DNA of 64,000 nt from Bradyrhizobium sp. MOS003 (GCF_003020125.1 NZ_PYFW01000012.1:62001-126000); one strand, 5' to 3'. Shown: positions 1-8,217, counted from the stretch's first letter. Translations and numbers: made by a program. The notes: generated from the sequence alone by a model not told the origin.

Positions 1-31
1 GACGCGCTTCGTCGAGCGCATTGCGGAGTAA
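1..31 (+). CDS. rplP: 50S ribosomal protein L16, C-terminal end (partial)
   Basis: The reading frame starting at base 2 encodes TRFVERIAE followed by TAA at 29-31. This matches the C-terminus of alphaproteobacterial L16, the gene that normally precedes rpmC. The stop codon overlaps the first ATG of rpmC (TAATG), consistent with translational coupling. The rest of the gene lies outside the window. Confidence 0.85.
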   Translation, partial: TRFVERIAE

Positions 32-243
32 TGGCCATGGCCCAGATGAAGATCGAAGACATCCGTGCGATGAGCCCCGACCAGCAGGATGACGCCGTCC
101 TGAACCTGAAGAAGGAGCGCTTCAACCTGCGCTTCCAGCGCGCCACCGGGCAGCTCGAGAACACCTCGCGCCTGCGCGAGGCACGTCGTGACATCGCCCG
201 CATCAAGACCGTCGCCGCGCAGAAGCGCGCGAAGAAGAAGTAA
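31..243 (+). CDS. rpmC: 50S ribosomal protein L29
   Basis: L29 is a small helical protein near the polypeptide exit tunnel, where it helps form the docking site for trigger factor and SRP. The 70-residue product has the family pattern: an acidic start (KIEDIRAMSPDQ), a central helix with LKKERFNLRFQ, and a basic end (AQKRAKKK). Starts at 31, 37 or 46 are all possible. The start at 31 overlaps the rplP stop by one base. A start at 37 would give the 68-residue form common in this group. Confidence 0.95.
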   Translation: MAMAQMKIEDIRAMSPDQQDDAVLNLKKERFNLRFQRATGQLENTSRLREARRDIARIKTVAAQKRAKKK

Positions 244-256
244 GAGGCTTACGAAG

Positions 257-505
257 ATGCCGAAACGTACTTTGCAGGGCGTGGTCGTCAGCGACAAGCA
301 AGCCAAGACCATCGTGGTGCGCGTTGATCGCCGCTTCACGCACCCGATCTACAAGAAGACGATCCGCCGTTCGAAGAACTACCACGCGCACGACGAGAGC
401 AACGAGTTCAAGCCGGGCGACATGGTGTGGATCGAGGAATCGAAGCCGATTTCGAAGTTGAAGCGCTGGGTCGTGATCCGGGGCGAGCACAAGAAAAGCG
501 CCTGA
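257..505 (+). CDS. rpsQ: 30S ribosomal protein S17
   Basis: S17 is a primary 16S rRNA binding protein of the 30S body with an OB fold. The 82-residue product opens MPKRTLQGVVVSDKQ and contains HPIYKKTIRRSKNYHAHDE, both typical of S17. The ATG at 257 follows a GAGG-type ribosome-binding sequence 13 bases after the rpmC stop. An upstream in-frame start near 188 would overlap rpmC and add a non-homologous basic stretch, so I rejected it. Confidence 0.95.
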   Translation: MPKRTLQGVVVSDKQAKTIVVRVDRRFTHPIYKKTIRRSKNYHAHDESNEFKPGDMVWIEESKPISKLKRWVVIRGEHKKSA

Positions 506-588
506 TCTGTTGGCTTTGGCCGACTGACTTCAGGTAAATGTTGAGCGCCGGCTGGGCTGGCGCAAATAGAAGAGGACGAGGTGCATCA

Positions 589-957
589 ATGATTCAGATG
601 CAGACCAACCTCGACGTGGCCGACAATTCTGGCGCACGCCGTGTCATGTGTATCAAGGTGCTCGGGGGCTCCAAGCGCCGCTACGCCACGATTGGCGACA
701 TCATCGTCGTTTCGATCAAGGAAGCAATTCCGCGTGGCAAGGTGAAGAAGGGCGACGTGATGAAGGCCGTCGTGGTGCGCGTCCGCAAGGACATTCGCCG
801 TGCCGACGGTTCGGTCATCCGCTTCGACCGCAACGCCGCCGTCCTGATCAACAACCAGTCCGAGCCGGTCGGCACCCGTATCTTCGGGCCCGTGCCGCGC
901 GAGCTGCGCGCGAAGAACCACATGAAGATCATCTCGCTCGCGCCGGAGGTGCTGTGA
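589..957 (+). CDS. rplN: 50S ribosomal protein L14
   Basis: L14 is a universally conserved beta-barrel protein at the subunit interface (bridges B5 and B8). The 122-residue product has the usual family length. It opens MIQMQTNLDVADNSGARRV and contains GDIIVVSIKEAIP and FDRNAAVLIN. The start at 589 follows a GAGGTG element. The stop TGA overlaps the ATG of rplX at 957, so the two genes are probably translationally coupled. Confidence 0.97.
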   Translation: MIQMQTNLDVADNSGARRVMCIKVLGGSKRRYATIGDIIVVSIKEAIPRGKVKKGDVMKAVVVRVRKDIRRADGSVIRFDRNAAVLINNQSEPVGTRIFGPVPRELRAKNHMKIISLAPEVL

Positions 958-1271
958 TGGCTGCGAAGATCCGCAAGGGCGACAAGGTCGTCGTGCTGAC
1001 CGGTCGCGACAAGGGTCGCACCGGCGAAGTGTTCGAAGTGCGTCCCGACGCCGGCACGGCGCTGGTGCGCGGCATCAACATGGTCAAGCGTCACCAGAAG
1101 CAGACGCAGGCCCAGGAGGGCGGCATCATCTCGAAGGAGTCGCCGATCCAACTGTCCAACATCGCGTATGTCGGCAAGGACGGGAAGCCGACCCGCGTCG
1201 GATTCAAGATTCTGGCGGACGGCAAGAAGGTCCGCATCGCCAAGAGCTCGGGAGCTGAGATCGATGGCTGA
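957..1271 (+). CDS. rplX: 50S ribosomal protein L24
   Basis: L24 starts 50S assembly and lines the exit tunnel. The 104-residue product contains the N-terminal KOW motif (KIRKGDKVVVLTGRDKGRTG) and the family's VKRHQKQ and GGIISKE segments. Its start shares a base with the rplN stop, and its last 8 bases overlap rplE. This tight packing is typical of the spc operon. Confidence 0.97.
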   Translation: MAAKIRKGDKVVVLTGRDKGRTGEVFEVRPDAGTALVRGINMVKRHQKQTQAQEGGIISKESPIQLSNIAYVGKDGKPTRVGFKILADGKKVRIAKSSGAEIDG

Positions 1272-1821
1272 GGCCGCTTACACCCCGCGCCTGCGCGCGG
1301 AATACGATGCGAAGATCCGCACGGCCATGACCGAGAAGTTCGGTTATGAGAACGTGATGCAGGTTCCTCGCCTGGATAAGGTCGTGCTGAACATGGGCGT
1401 TGGCGATTCCGTCAACGATCGCAAGAAGGCCGAGACCGCCGCTGCCGAGCTGACCCAGATCGCCGGCCAGAAGGCGATCGTGACCTATTCGCGTATCGCG
1501 ATCGCGACCTTCAAGCTGCGTGAAAACCAGCCCATCGGCTGCAAGGTCACGCTGCGCAAGGCCCACATGTACGAGTTCATCGATCGCCTGGTGACGGTCG
1601 CGCTGCCGCGCGTCCGCGACTTCCGCGGCCTGAACCCGAAGAGCTTCGACGGCCGCGGCAACTATTCGCTCGGCATCAAGGAGCACATCATTTTCCCCGA
1701 GATCGACTTCGACAAGGTCACGGAAGCCCGCGGCATGGACATCACCGTCTGCACCACGGCCAAGACCGACGAAGAGGCGAGGGCCTTGTTGACCGCTTTC
1801 AATTTCCCGTTCCGGCAGTGA
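1264..1821 (+). CDS. rplE: 50S ribosomal protein L5
   Basis: L5 binds 5S rRNA in the central protuberance and contacts P-site tRNA. The 185-residue product shows the signatures KVVLNMGVGDSV, GCKVTLRK and FRGLNPKSFDGRGNYS. The ATG at 1264 lies inside the end of rplX (8-base overlap) and gives the normal family length. The longer frame from 1168 would only add rplX antiframe sequence. Confidence 0.97.
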   Translation: MAEAAYTPRLRAEYDAKIRTAMTEKFGYENVMQVPRLDKVVLNMGVGDSVNDRKKAETAAAELTQIAGQKAIVTYSRIAIATFKLRENQPIGCKVTLRKAHMYEFIDRLVTVALPRVRDFRGLNPKSFDGRGNYSLGIKEHIIFPEIDFDKVTEARGMDITVCTTAKTDEEARALLTAFNFPFRQ

Positions 1822-1867
1822 GACGCTGACCTAAAGCCTCTCAAACGCGGATACCCAGGAGCCAAGC

Positions 1868-2173
1868 ATGGCAAAGAAGAGTTCAATCGAGAAGAACAAC
1901 CGGCGCAAGCGGATGGCGAAGAACGCCGCTCCCAAGCGCGCCCGGTTGAAGGCGATCATCGCCGACAAGACGCTGCCGATGGAGGAGCGGTTCGCCGCGA
2001 CCCTGAAGCTTGCGGAAATGCCGCGCAATTCGTCGGCGACCCGCATCCGTCTGCGTTGCGAGCTGTCGGGCCGTCCGCGCTCGAACTACCGCAAGAACAA
2101 GCTGTCCCGTATCGCGCTGCGCGAACTTGGCTCCAAGGGCATGGTCCCGGGCCTCGTGAAGTCCAGCTGGTAA
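1868..2173 (+). CDS. rpsN: 30S ribosomal protein S14, long zinc-free type
   Basis: S14 belongs to the 30S head. The 101-residue product is the long form and lacks the CxxC-x12-CxxC zinc ribbon of the short form. It ends with the standard RIALRELGSKGMVPGLVKSSW-type tail (last residues GLVKSSW). A CAGGAG ribosome-binding site precedes the ATG. It sits between rplE and rpsH as in other spc operons. Confidence 0.97.
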   Translation: MAKKSSIEKNNRRKRMAKNAAPKRARLKAIIADKTLPMEERFAATLKLAEMPRNSSATRIRLRCELSGRPRSNYRKNKLSRIALRELGSKGMVPGLVKSSW

Positions 2174-2187
2174 GGAGGGGCGTTTAG

Positions 2188-2586
2188 ATGTCTACGCACG
2201 ATCCAATCAGCGATCTGATCACCCGTATCCGCAACGCGCAGATGCGCTCCAAGTCCAAGGTCTCGACGCCTGGCTCGAGGATGCGCGAGAATGTGCTCGA
2301 GGTCCTCAAGAGCGAGGGCTACATCCGCGGTTACGCCACGCTCGAGCATTCCTCGGGCCGCAGCGAGATCGAGATCGAGCTGAAGTATTTCGACGGCGAG
2401 CCCGTCATCCGCGAGATCGAACGTGTTTCCAAGCCCGGGCGTCGAGTTTACGCCTCGGTGAAGAACCTGCCGCGGGTCAACAATGGGCTCGGCATTTCGG
2501 TGTTGTCGACGCCGAAGGGGATCATGGCCGACCACAGCGCGCGCGAAGCGAATGTGGGCGGTGAAGTCCTCTTCACGGTGTTCTGA
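2188..2586 (+). CDS. rpsH: 30S ribosomal protein S8
   Basis: S8 binds helix 21 of 16S rRNA and in E. coli is the translational repressor of the spc operon. The 132-residue product begins STHDPISDLITRIRNAQM and ends with the conserved GGEVLFTVF (IAxVF-like) segment. A strong TAAGGAGGGG sequence precedes the start. I could not recognise an S8 operator in the mRNA around rplX-rplE by eye. Confidence 0.97.
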   Translation: MSTHDPISDLITRIRNAQMRSKSKVSTPGSRMRENVLEVLKSEGYIRGYATLEHSSGRSEIEIELKYFDGEPVIREIERVSKPGRRVYASVKNLPRVNNGLGISVLSTPKGIMADHSAREANVGGEVLFTVF

Positions 2587-2602
2587 GAAGGATTTTTGAT
2601 CC

Positions 2603-3136
2603 ATGTCACGTGTTGGCAAAAGGCCTGTGCCGGTTCCGTCGGGTGTTACCGCGACCGTCGATGGGCAGACCGTCAAGATGAAGGGCCCGAAGGGCCAGCT
2701 TCAGTTCGTCGTTCATGATGACGTCGAGGTGAAGCTCGAGAACGGCCAGGTCAAGGTGAACCCGCGGGTCGAGACCAATCGTGCGCGGGCACTGTACGGT
2801 ACCGCTCGCGCCCAGGTCGCGAATCTGGTCGAAGGCGTCACCAAGGGCTTCGAGAAGAAGCTCGAGATCACCGGCGTCGGCTATCGCGCCGCGATGCAGG
2901 GCAAGAACCTGCAGCTCGCGCTCGGTTACAGCCACGACGTGGTCTATGCGATCCCGGAAGGGATCACGATCACGGTGCCGAAGCCGACCGAGATCACGGT
3001 GACCGGCAGCGACATCCAGCGCGTCGGCCAGGTCGCCGCCGAGATTCGCTCCTATCGTCCGCCGGAGCCCTACAAGGGCAAGGGCGTGAAGTATGTTGGC
3101 GAATTCATCTTCCGCAAGGAAGGCAAGAAGAAGTAA
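2603..3136 (+). CDS. rplF: 50S ribosomal protein L6
   Basis: L6 sits near the GTPase centre and the sarcin-ricin loop. The 177-residue product has two related alpha/beta halves and the C-terminal signature RPPEPYKGKGVKYVGE with a basic tail. An AAGGA ribosome-binding site precedes the ATG. It lies 16 bases after rpsH and 11 bases before rplR. Confidence 0.97.
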   Translation: MSRVGKRPVPVPSGVTATVDGQTVKMKGPKGQLQFVVHDDVEVKLENGQVKVNPRVETNRARALYGTARAQVANLVEGVTKGFEKKLEITGVGYRAAMQGKNLQLALGYSHDVVYAIPEGITITVPKPTEITVTGSDIQRVGQVAAEIRSYRPPEPYKGKGVKYVGEFIFRKEGKKK

Positions 3137-3147
3137 CGGAGCCGGTC

Positions 3148-3510
3148 ATGTCGAAAGCCAAGATTACGAATGCCCGGCGCAAGCGCAGTGTACGGCTGAA
3201 GCTGCGCCGCTCCGGTGGCGGCCGTCCGCGCCTGTCGGTGTTCCGCTCGTCCAAGCACATCTACGCCCAGGTCATCGACGACCTGAAAGGCGAGACGCTG
3301 GCCTCTGCCTCGTCGCTCGAGAAGTCGATGCGCGACGGCGGCAAGACCGGCGCCGACATCGATGCGGCGAAGGCGGTCGGCAAGCTGCTGGCCGAGCGCG
3401 CCGCCGAGAAGGGCGTCAAGGAAGTCGTGTTCGATCGCGGCAGCTACCTCTATCACGGGCGCGTCAAGGCTCTGGCCGATGCAGCGCGTGAGAGCGGGCT
3501 GAGCTTCTAA
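3148..3510 (+). CDS. rplR: 50S ribosomal protein L18
   Basis: L18 binds 5S rRNA together with L5. The 120-residue product has an N-terminal basic region (NARRKRSVRLKLRR), the motif RLSVFRSSKHIYAQVID, and the C-terminal FDRGSYLYHGRVKALADAAR. A CGGAG site precedes the ATG. Length and order (rplF-rplR-rpsE) are normal. Confidence 0.97.
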   Translation: MSKAKITNARRKRSVRLKLRRSGGGRPRLSVFRSSKHIYAQVIDDLKGETLASASSLEKSMRDGGKTGADIDAAKAVGKLLAERAAEKGVKEVVFDRGSYLYHGRVKALADAARESGLSF

Positions 3511-3554
3511 CAGAATTTGAGGATTGAGGCGCAAGCCTCTGAAGGATTGGAAAA

Positions 3555-4151
3555 ATGGCAGAACGCGAACAACGTGGTGGACGCGATCAACGCGGCGGCG
3601 GCGGACGTGAACGCAGGGAGCGCGAGGAGCGCGACAGCGAGTTCGTCGACAAGCTCGTCCACATCAACCGCGTTGCCAAGGTCGTCAAGGGCGGCAAGCG
3701 CTTCGGTTTCGCAGCGCTGGTCGTGATCGGTGACCAGAAGGGCCGCGCCGGCTTCGGTCACGGCAAGGCGCGCGAAGTGCCGGAAGCGATCCGCAAGGCC
3801 ACCGAGTCCGCCAAGCGCAACCTGACCCGCGTGTCGCTGCGCGAGGGCCGTACGCTGCATCACGACATCGCCGGCCGTCATGGCGCTGGCCGTGTCTATC
3901 TGCGCGCGGCTCCCGCCGGTACCGGCATCATCGCCGGCGGCCCGATGCGCGCCGTGTTCGAGACGCTGGGCGTCCAGGACGTGGTCGCCAAGTCGATCGG
4001 CTCGTCGAACCCCTACAACATGGTTCGCGCGACCTTCGACGCGCTGAAGCATCAGGATTCGCCGCGTTCGGTCGCAGCCCGCCGCAACATCAAGGTGTCC
4101 ACTCTGCAGTCGCGCCGTATCGGTGGCGATGCCGAGGCGGCTGCCGACTAA
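3555..4151 (+). CDS. rpsE: 30S ribosomal protein S5
   Basis: S5 acts in translational fidelity and mRNA unwinding at the 30S entry site. The 198-residue product has a charged N-terminal extension (EREQRGGRDQRGGGGRERR), a double-stranded-RNA-binding-like N domain starting at VVKGGKRFGFAALVV, and the S5 C domain with GTGIIAGGPMRAVFE. The N-terminal Arg/Gly extension is longer than in E. coli but common in Rhizobiales. A GAAGGA site precedes the start. Confidence 0.97.
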   Translation: MAEREQRGGRDQRGGGGRERREREERDSEFVDKLVHINRVAKVVKGGKRFGFAALVVIGDQKGRAGFGHGKAREVPEAIRKATESAKRNLTRVSLREGRTLHHDIAGRHGAGRVYLRAAPAGTGIIAGGPMRAVFETLGVQDVVAKSIGSSNPYNMVRATFDALKHQDSPRSVAARRNIKVSTLQSRRIGGDAEAAAD

Positions 4152-4175
4152 CGGAAAGCTCTGGAGTAGATTCTC

Positions 4176-4382
4176 ATGGCCAAGGACGCCGCTAAGTCCA
4201 GCAAGACGATCAAGCTCGAGCAGACCGGCAGCGCGATCCGCCGCCATCACTCGCAGCGTTCGACGCTGATCGGGCTCAAGCTCAACAAGATCGGTCGCAC
4301 CAGCGAACTGCAGGACACTCCGGCAGTCCGTGGCATGATCGAGAAAGTTCATCATCTCGTTCGCATCGTCGACGAGAAGTAA
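4176..4382 (+). CDS. rpmD: 50S ribosomal protein L30
   Basis: L30 is a small 50S protein. The 68-residue product contains KLEQTGSAIRRHHSQRSTL and LNKIGRTSELQDTPAVRGM, the normal L30 fold sequence. It starts 24 bases after rpsE behind a TGGAGT site and precedes rplO by 14 bases. Confidence 0.96.
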   Translation: MAKDAAKSSKTIKLEQTGSAIRRHHSQRSTLIGLKLNKIGRTSELQDTPAVRGMIEKVHHLVRIVDEK

Positions 4383-4396
4383 CAAGGAGAAGGGCG

Positions 4397-4882
4397 ATGA
4401 AGCTCAGCGATATCGCCGACAACGCCGGCTCGCGCAAGAAGCGTATGCGCGTCGGCCGTGGCATTGGTTCGGGCAAGGGTAAGCAGTCCGGCCGCGGCGG
4501 CAAGGGCCAGACCGCACGCTCGGGCGTGCGCATCAAGGGTTTCGAAGGCGGCCAGATGCCGTTGCATCGCCGTTTGCCCAAGCGCGGCTTCAACAACATC
4601 TTCCGCGTGGAGTTCGCCGAGATCAATCTCGACCGGCTCCAGGAAGCGGTCGATGCCAAGAAGATCGACGCCGGCAGCGTCGTGACCATCGAGACCCTGG
4701 TGAAGGGCGGCGTGTTGCGCCGGCCCAAGGGTGGCCTGCGGCTGCTCGGCCGCGGCGAGCTCAAGTCCAAGCTCAACATCGAGGTTCACGGCGCCACCAA
4801 GACCGCGATCGCCGCGGTCGAGAAGGCCGGCGGCTCGGTGAAGATCCTCGCCCCTGCCAAGGAAGAAGGCGAGGCGGCGTAA
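4397..4882 (+). CDS. rplO: 50S ribosomal protein L15
   Basis: L15 is an early-assembly 50S protein. The 161-residue product has the basic glycine-rich N-terminus (RVGRGIGSGKGKQSGRGGKG) and the GFEGGQMPLHRRLPKRGF signature. The start at 4397 follows AAGGAG. It is the last gene before a 150-base gap that precedes secY, whereas in E. coli secY follows rplO closely. Confidence 0.97.
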   Translation: MKLSDIADNAGSRKKRMRVGRGIGSGKGKQSGRGGKGQTARSGVRIKGFEGGQMPLHRRLPKRGFNNIFRVEFAEINLDRLQEAVDAKKIDAGSVVTIETLVKGGVLRRPKGGLRLLGRGELKSKLNIEVHGATKTAIAAVEKAGGSVKILAPAKEEGEAA

Positions 4883-4895
4883 CAACTGCGTCATT

Positions 4896-4914
4896 GGCCC
4901 GCGGCTCGCGGGCC
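4896..4914 (+). terminator. Hairpin after rplO
   Basis: An 8-bp perfect GC stem (GGCCCGCG / CGCGGGCC, loop GCT) is followed by only three T residues. It may partly terminate or attenuate transcription between rplO and secY. The short T run makes full termination doubtful. Confidence 0.45.
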
Positions 4915-4974
4915 TTTACGCATGAGGGACGTGGACTTATCGAAGCCGAGCCCCAGATAATGTCCGGTGTCCGG

Positions 4975-4980
4975 TATAAT
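4975..4980 (+). promoter_or_regulatory. Candidate -10 element upstream of secY
   Basis: The hexamer TATAAT lies 52 bases before the secY start, just downstream of the post-rplO hairpin. It is a perfect sigma-70 -10 sequence in otherwise GC-rich DNA. No convincing -35 hexamer sits 16-18 bases upstream, so this is a candidate only. Confidence 0.35.
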
Positions 4981-5032
4981 GTAGCCCGGCCGCGGGCATG
5001 ACGGCGCAATAGGCGGCGGGAGAAAGTCCAAG

Positions 5033-6364
5033 ATGGCCTCTGCAGCGGAACAACTGGCAGCCAATCTCAATTTCGGTGCGTTCGCCAAGGCTGACGAACT
5101 GAAGAAGCGCATCTGGTTCACCCTGGGTGCGTTGCTCGTTTATCGGCTCGGGACCTACATCCCGCTTCCCGGCATCGATCCCAATATCTGGGAGCAGGTG
5201 TTCCGCTCCCAGGCGGGCGGCATCCTCGGCATGTTCAACATGTTCGCCGGCGGCGGCATCCACCGCATGGCGATCTTCGCGCTGAACATCATGCCGTATA
5301 TCTCGGCCTCGATCATCATCCAGCTCCTCACCACCGTCTCGCCGCAACTCGAGGCGCTGAAGAAGGAAGGCGAGTCCGGCCGCAAGCTGCTGAACCAGTA
5401 CACCCGCTATCTCACCGTGATCCTGGCCGCGTTCCAGTCCTACGGTATCGCGGTGGGCCTCGAGGGCGCCGGCAACGTCGTCAGCGACCCCGGCCTGTTC
5501 TTCCGCCTGTCGACTGCGATCACGCTGACCGGCGGCACCATGTTCCTGATGTGGCTGGGCGAGCAGATTACCTCGCGCGGCATCGGCAACGGCATCTCGC
5601 TGATCATTCTCGCCGGCATCGTCGCCGAACTGCCCGCCGCGCTCGCCAACATGCTCGAGCTAGGTCGTCAGGGCGCGATGTCGACCGGCCTGATCCTGGT
5701 CGTCATCATCATGGCGGTCGCCGTGATCGCCTTCATCGTGTTCATGGAGCGCGCCCAGCGGCGCCTGCTGATCCAATATCCGAAGCGCCAGGTCGGCAAT
5801 AAGATGTTCGAGGGCCAGTCCTCGCATCTGCCGCTCAAGCTCAACACCTCCGGCGTGATCCCGCCGATCTTCGCGTCCTCGCTGCTCTTGCTGCCGACCA
5901 CGGTGGCGAACTTCAACGCGGGCAGCGGGCCGGAATGGTTCCAGTGGATCACCACCCAGCTCGGCCACGGCCGCCCGTTGTTCCTGATCATGTATCTCGC
6001 GCTGATCGTGTTCTTCGCCTTCTTCTACACCGCGATCGTGTTCAACCCGACCGAGACCGCCGATAATCTGAAGAAGCACGGCGGCTTCATTCCGGGCATC
6101 CGCCCGGGCGAACGCACTGCGGAGTACATCGACTACGTGCTCTCGCGCATCACCGTGCTCGGTGCGGTCTATCTGGCGATCGTCTGCTTGATCCCGGAAA
6201 TCCTGATCTCCTACGCCTCGGTGCCGTTCTACTTCGGCGGCACCTCGCTGCTGATCGTGGTCAGTGTCACCATGGACACGGTCGCTCAGGTGCAGGGCTA
6301 TCTGCTGGCGCATCAGTATGAAGGCTTGATCCGCAAGTCGAAACTGCGCGGCCGCCGCCGCTAG
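5033..6364 (+). CDS. secY: Preprotein translocase subunit SecY
   Basis: SecY is the channel subunit of the SecYEG translocon in the inner membrane. The 443-residue product has about ten hydrophobic segments. It contains the TM2 plug/pore region (SASIIIQLLTTVSPQLE), the cytoplasmic loop EGQSSHLPLKLNTSGVIPPIFASS, and FIPGIRPGERTAEYIDYVLSR. The start follows GGGAG. It separates the spc ribosomal genes from adk and probably has its own promoter contribution, given the gap and TATAAT box upstream. Confidence 0.97.
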   Translation: MASAAEQLAANLNFGAFAKADELKKRIWFTLGALLVYRLGTYIPLPGIDPNIWEQVFRSQAGGILGMFNMFAGGGIHRMAIFALNIMPYISASIIIQLLTTVSPQLEALKKEGESGRKLLNQYTRYLTVILAAFQSYGIAVGLEGAGNVVSDPGLFFRLSTAITLTGGTMFLMWLGEQITSRGIGNGISLIILAGIVAELPAALANMLELGRQGAMSTGLILVVIIMAVAVIAFIVFMERAQRRLLIQYPKRQVGNKMFEGQSSHLPLKLNTSGVIPPIFASSLLLLPTTVANFNAGSGPEWFQWITTQLGHGRPLFLIMYLALIVFFAFFYTAIVFNPTETADNLKKHGGFIPGIRPGERTAEYIDYVLSRITVLGAVYLAIVCLIPEILISYASVPFYFGGTSLLIVVSVTMDTVAQVQGYLLAHQYEGLIRKSKLRGRRR

Positions 6365-6375
6365 AGGCCTCTCAA

Positions 6376-6395
6376 GGCGGCGCGTCTGCGCCGCC
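6376..6395 (+). terminator. Hairpin after secY
   Basis: An 8-bp stem GGCGGCGC / GCGCCGCC with loop GTCT begins 12 bases after the secY stop. It is not followed by a T run. It could be a weak terminator or an mRNA 3'-end stabiliser. The rest of the 271-base secY-adk gap shows no recognisable gene. Confidence 0.4.
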
Positions 6396-6635
6396 GATTC
6401 GCCTCGCACGAACTGCGCGCGGCGTGCGCCAAGCGCAGCACAGACCTCTCGATCGCATTGGCAGAGCACTCCGCACTGCGACGCAATCACTGATTTCAAA
6501 GCCCTTCTTGGCGTCCGCCCGTCTGCTCCCCTATGATATGGGTAGCGGTGCAGCGCCGATTATGGTTTGCACTGTTCTTGGACTTCAAACACAGGTGCGC
6601 GACGTATCGCTCACCAATCCGGGGGGCATACGCCG

Positions 6636-7538
6636 ATGAGAATTATACTTCTTGGACCGCCGGGGTCGGGCAAGGGGACCCAGGCGCAGCTGCTGGTGGA
6701 GCGCTATGGCATCGTCCAGCTCTCGACAGGCGAGATGCTGCGTGCGGCCGTAGCGGCCGGGACGCCGGTCGGGCTGAAAGCCAAGGAGATCATGGCCAGC
6801 GGCGCTCTCGTGCCCGACGAGGTCGTGGTCGGAATCATCTCCGATCGGATCGACCAGCCGGACGCCCGCAACGGCTTCATCCTCGACGGTTTCCCGCGCA
6901 CCGTGCCGCAGGCCGAGGCGCTGGACGACCTGCTCAAGCGCAAGCACCTCAAGCTGGACGCCGTGATCGAGCTCCGCGTCAACGAGAGCGCGCTGCTGCA
7001 CCGTGTCGAAACCCGCGTCGCCCAGATGCGTGAGCGCGGGGAGGAGGTCCGACTCGACGACACTCCGGAGGTGCTGACCAAACGGCTAGCCAACTACCGC
7101 AACCAGACGGAACCGCTGATTCACTACTATTCCGAGCGGCGCAAGCTCTCGACCATCGACGGTATGATGGCCATCGACGAGGTCACTCGCGCCATCCATC
7201 GCCAGCTCCTGGCGTTGGGGGCAGTCGAAGCCAAGACCAACGCCAAAAGCGCTGCCAAGGCTGGCCCGGCCAAGAAGGCCAAGGCAAGCAAGAAGGCAAG
7301 CAAGAAAGCTGGGAAAGCAGCCAAAACGGGCAAAAAGCCCGCCAAATCGGCAAAAAAGGCCGCCAAGGCGACGGTGAGGGGCCCCAACAAGACGGCCAAG
7401 AAGGCCGGCAAGAAGGCCGCCGGGAAGACCGTCAAGAAAGCCGCGAAAAAGGCGTCCCCAAAGACCGCCAAAAAGGCTGTCAAAAAGGGTGCCAAAAAGG
7501 CTGCAAAAAAGGTCACGAAAAGGCGAGCCAAACGCTAG
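6636..7538 (+). CDS. adk: Adenylate kinase with long Lys/Ala-rich C-terminal tail
   Basis: Adenylate kinase interconverts ATP + AMP and 2 ADP in the cytoplasm. Residues 1-196 form a complete short-lid enzyme: P-loop GPPGSGKGT at 7-15, AMP-binding LSTGEMLR, DGFPRT, and a short lid lacking zinc cysteines. Residues from about 197 to 300 are a low-complexity tail of K, A, P, S and T (about 39 lysines in 103 residues), with repeated KKA and AKK units like bacterial histone-H1-like proteins. The normal short Adk ends near residue 195, so the tail is an added domain, probably binding nucleic acid or polyanions. The gene lies between secY and rpsM as in many alphaproteobacteria. Confidence 0.93.
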   Translation: MRIILLGPPGSGKGTQAQLLVERYGIVQLSTGEMLRAAVAAGTPVGLKAKEIMASGALVPDEVVVGIISDRIDQPDARNGFILDGFPRTVPQAEALDDLLKRKHLKLDAVIELRVNESALLHRVETRVAQMRERGEEVRLDDTPEVLTKRLANYRNQTEPLIHYYSERRKLSTIDGMMAIDEVTRAIHRQLLALGAVEAKTNAKSAAKAGPAKKAKASKKASKKAGKAAKTGKKPAKSAKKAAKATVRGPNKTAKKAGKKAAGKTVKKAAKKASPKTAKKAVKKGAKKAAKKVTKRRAKR

Positions 7539-7725
7539 CAGCGGTTGACGAAAGCCCCTGGAATCCCCTAATAAGCCCCGCATCCAAGTCGGATAGTTTC
7601 AAACGATGCCGGGCCCCAGGAAGACCGGGGGTGGGCGTCGTGTTCGCGTTTGTGAACACCTGCCCGAGAAACCAAGCACTTAAAGACCGGTTCCTGACGA
7701 GGGATCGGTAACAGGAGAGAAGGCC

Positions 7726-8094
7726 GTGGCCCGTATTGCCGGCGTGAACATCCCGACCAACAAGCGCGTGCTGATCGCGCTCCAGTATATCCATGGCATC
7801 GGCCAGAAGATCGCTGGCGAGATTCTCGAAAAGGTGAAGATCCCCGAGGATCGTCGCGTCAATCAGCTGAGCGATGCCGAAGTGCTCCAGATCCGCGAAG
7901 TGATCGACCGCGACTATCTCGTCGAGGGCGACCTGCGTCGTGAGGTCGGCATCAACATCAAGCGTCTGATGGACCTCGGCTGCTATCGCGGCCTGCGTCA
8001 TCGTCGCGGCCTGCCGGTGCGCGGTCAGCGCACCCACACCAATGCGCGCACGCGCAAGGGTCCGGCCAAGGCCATCGCCGGCAAGAAGAAGTAA
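7726..8094 (+). CDS. rpsM: 30S ribosomal protein S13
   Basis: S13 is a 30S head protein contacting 50S (bridges B1a/B1b) and P-site tRNA. The 122-residue product starts ARIAGVNIPTNKRVLIALQY and ends with the basic RGQRTHTNARTRKGPAKAIAG tail. The start codon is GTG at 7726, behind CAGGAGAGAAGG. This is the first gene of the alpha-operon segment. The 187-base leader after adk may carry regulation (see the hairpin after this gene). Confidence 0.97.
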   Translation: MARIAGVNIPTNKRVLIALQYIHGIGQKIAGEILEKVKIPEDRRVNQLSDAEVLQIREVIDRDYLVEGDLRREVGINIKRLMDLGCYRGLRHRRGLPVRGQRTHTNARTRKGPAKAIAGKKK

Positions 8095-8114
8095 GTTTTC
8101 GAATCCAAATCGCG

Positions 8115-8151
8115 GCGTGTGGCGAGCAGGGATAACCCGTTCGCCACACGC
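8115..8151 (+). terminator. Hairpin between rpsM and rpsK
   Basis: An 11-bp perfect inverted repeat (GCGTGTGGCGA at 8115-8125 and TCGCCACACGC at 8141-8151) encloses a 15-base loop in the 123-base gap before rpsK. It is followed by ATTTCGTT rather than a clean T run. It could attenuate or process the transcript, or bind a ribosomal protein. Confidence 0.45.
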
Positions 8152-8217
8152 ATTTCGTTCCACAGGTGTAGCCGCTGGCACTACGGCGGCGTTTGAGATC
8201 TTCAGGAAAGGTACTCT

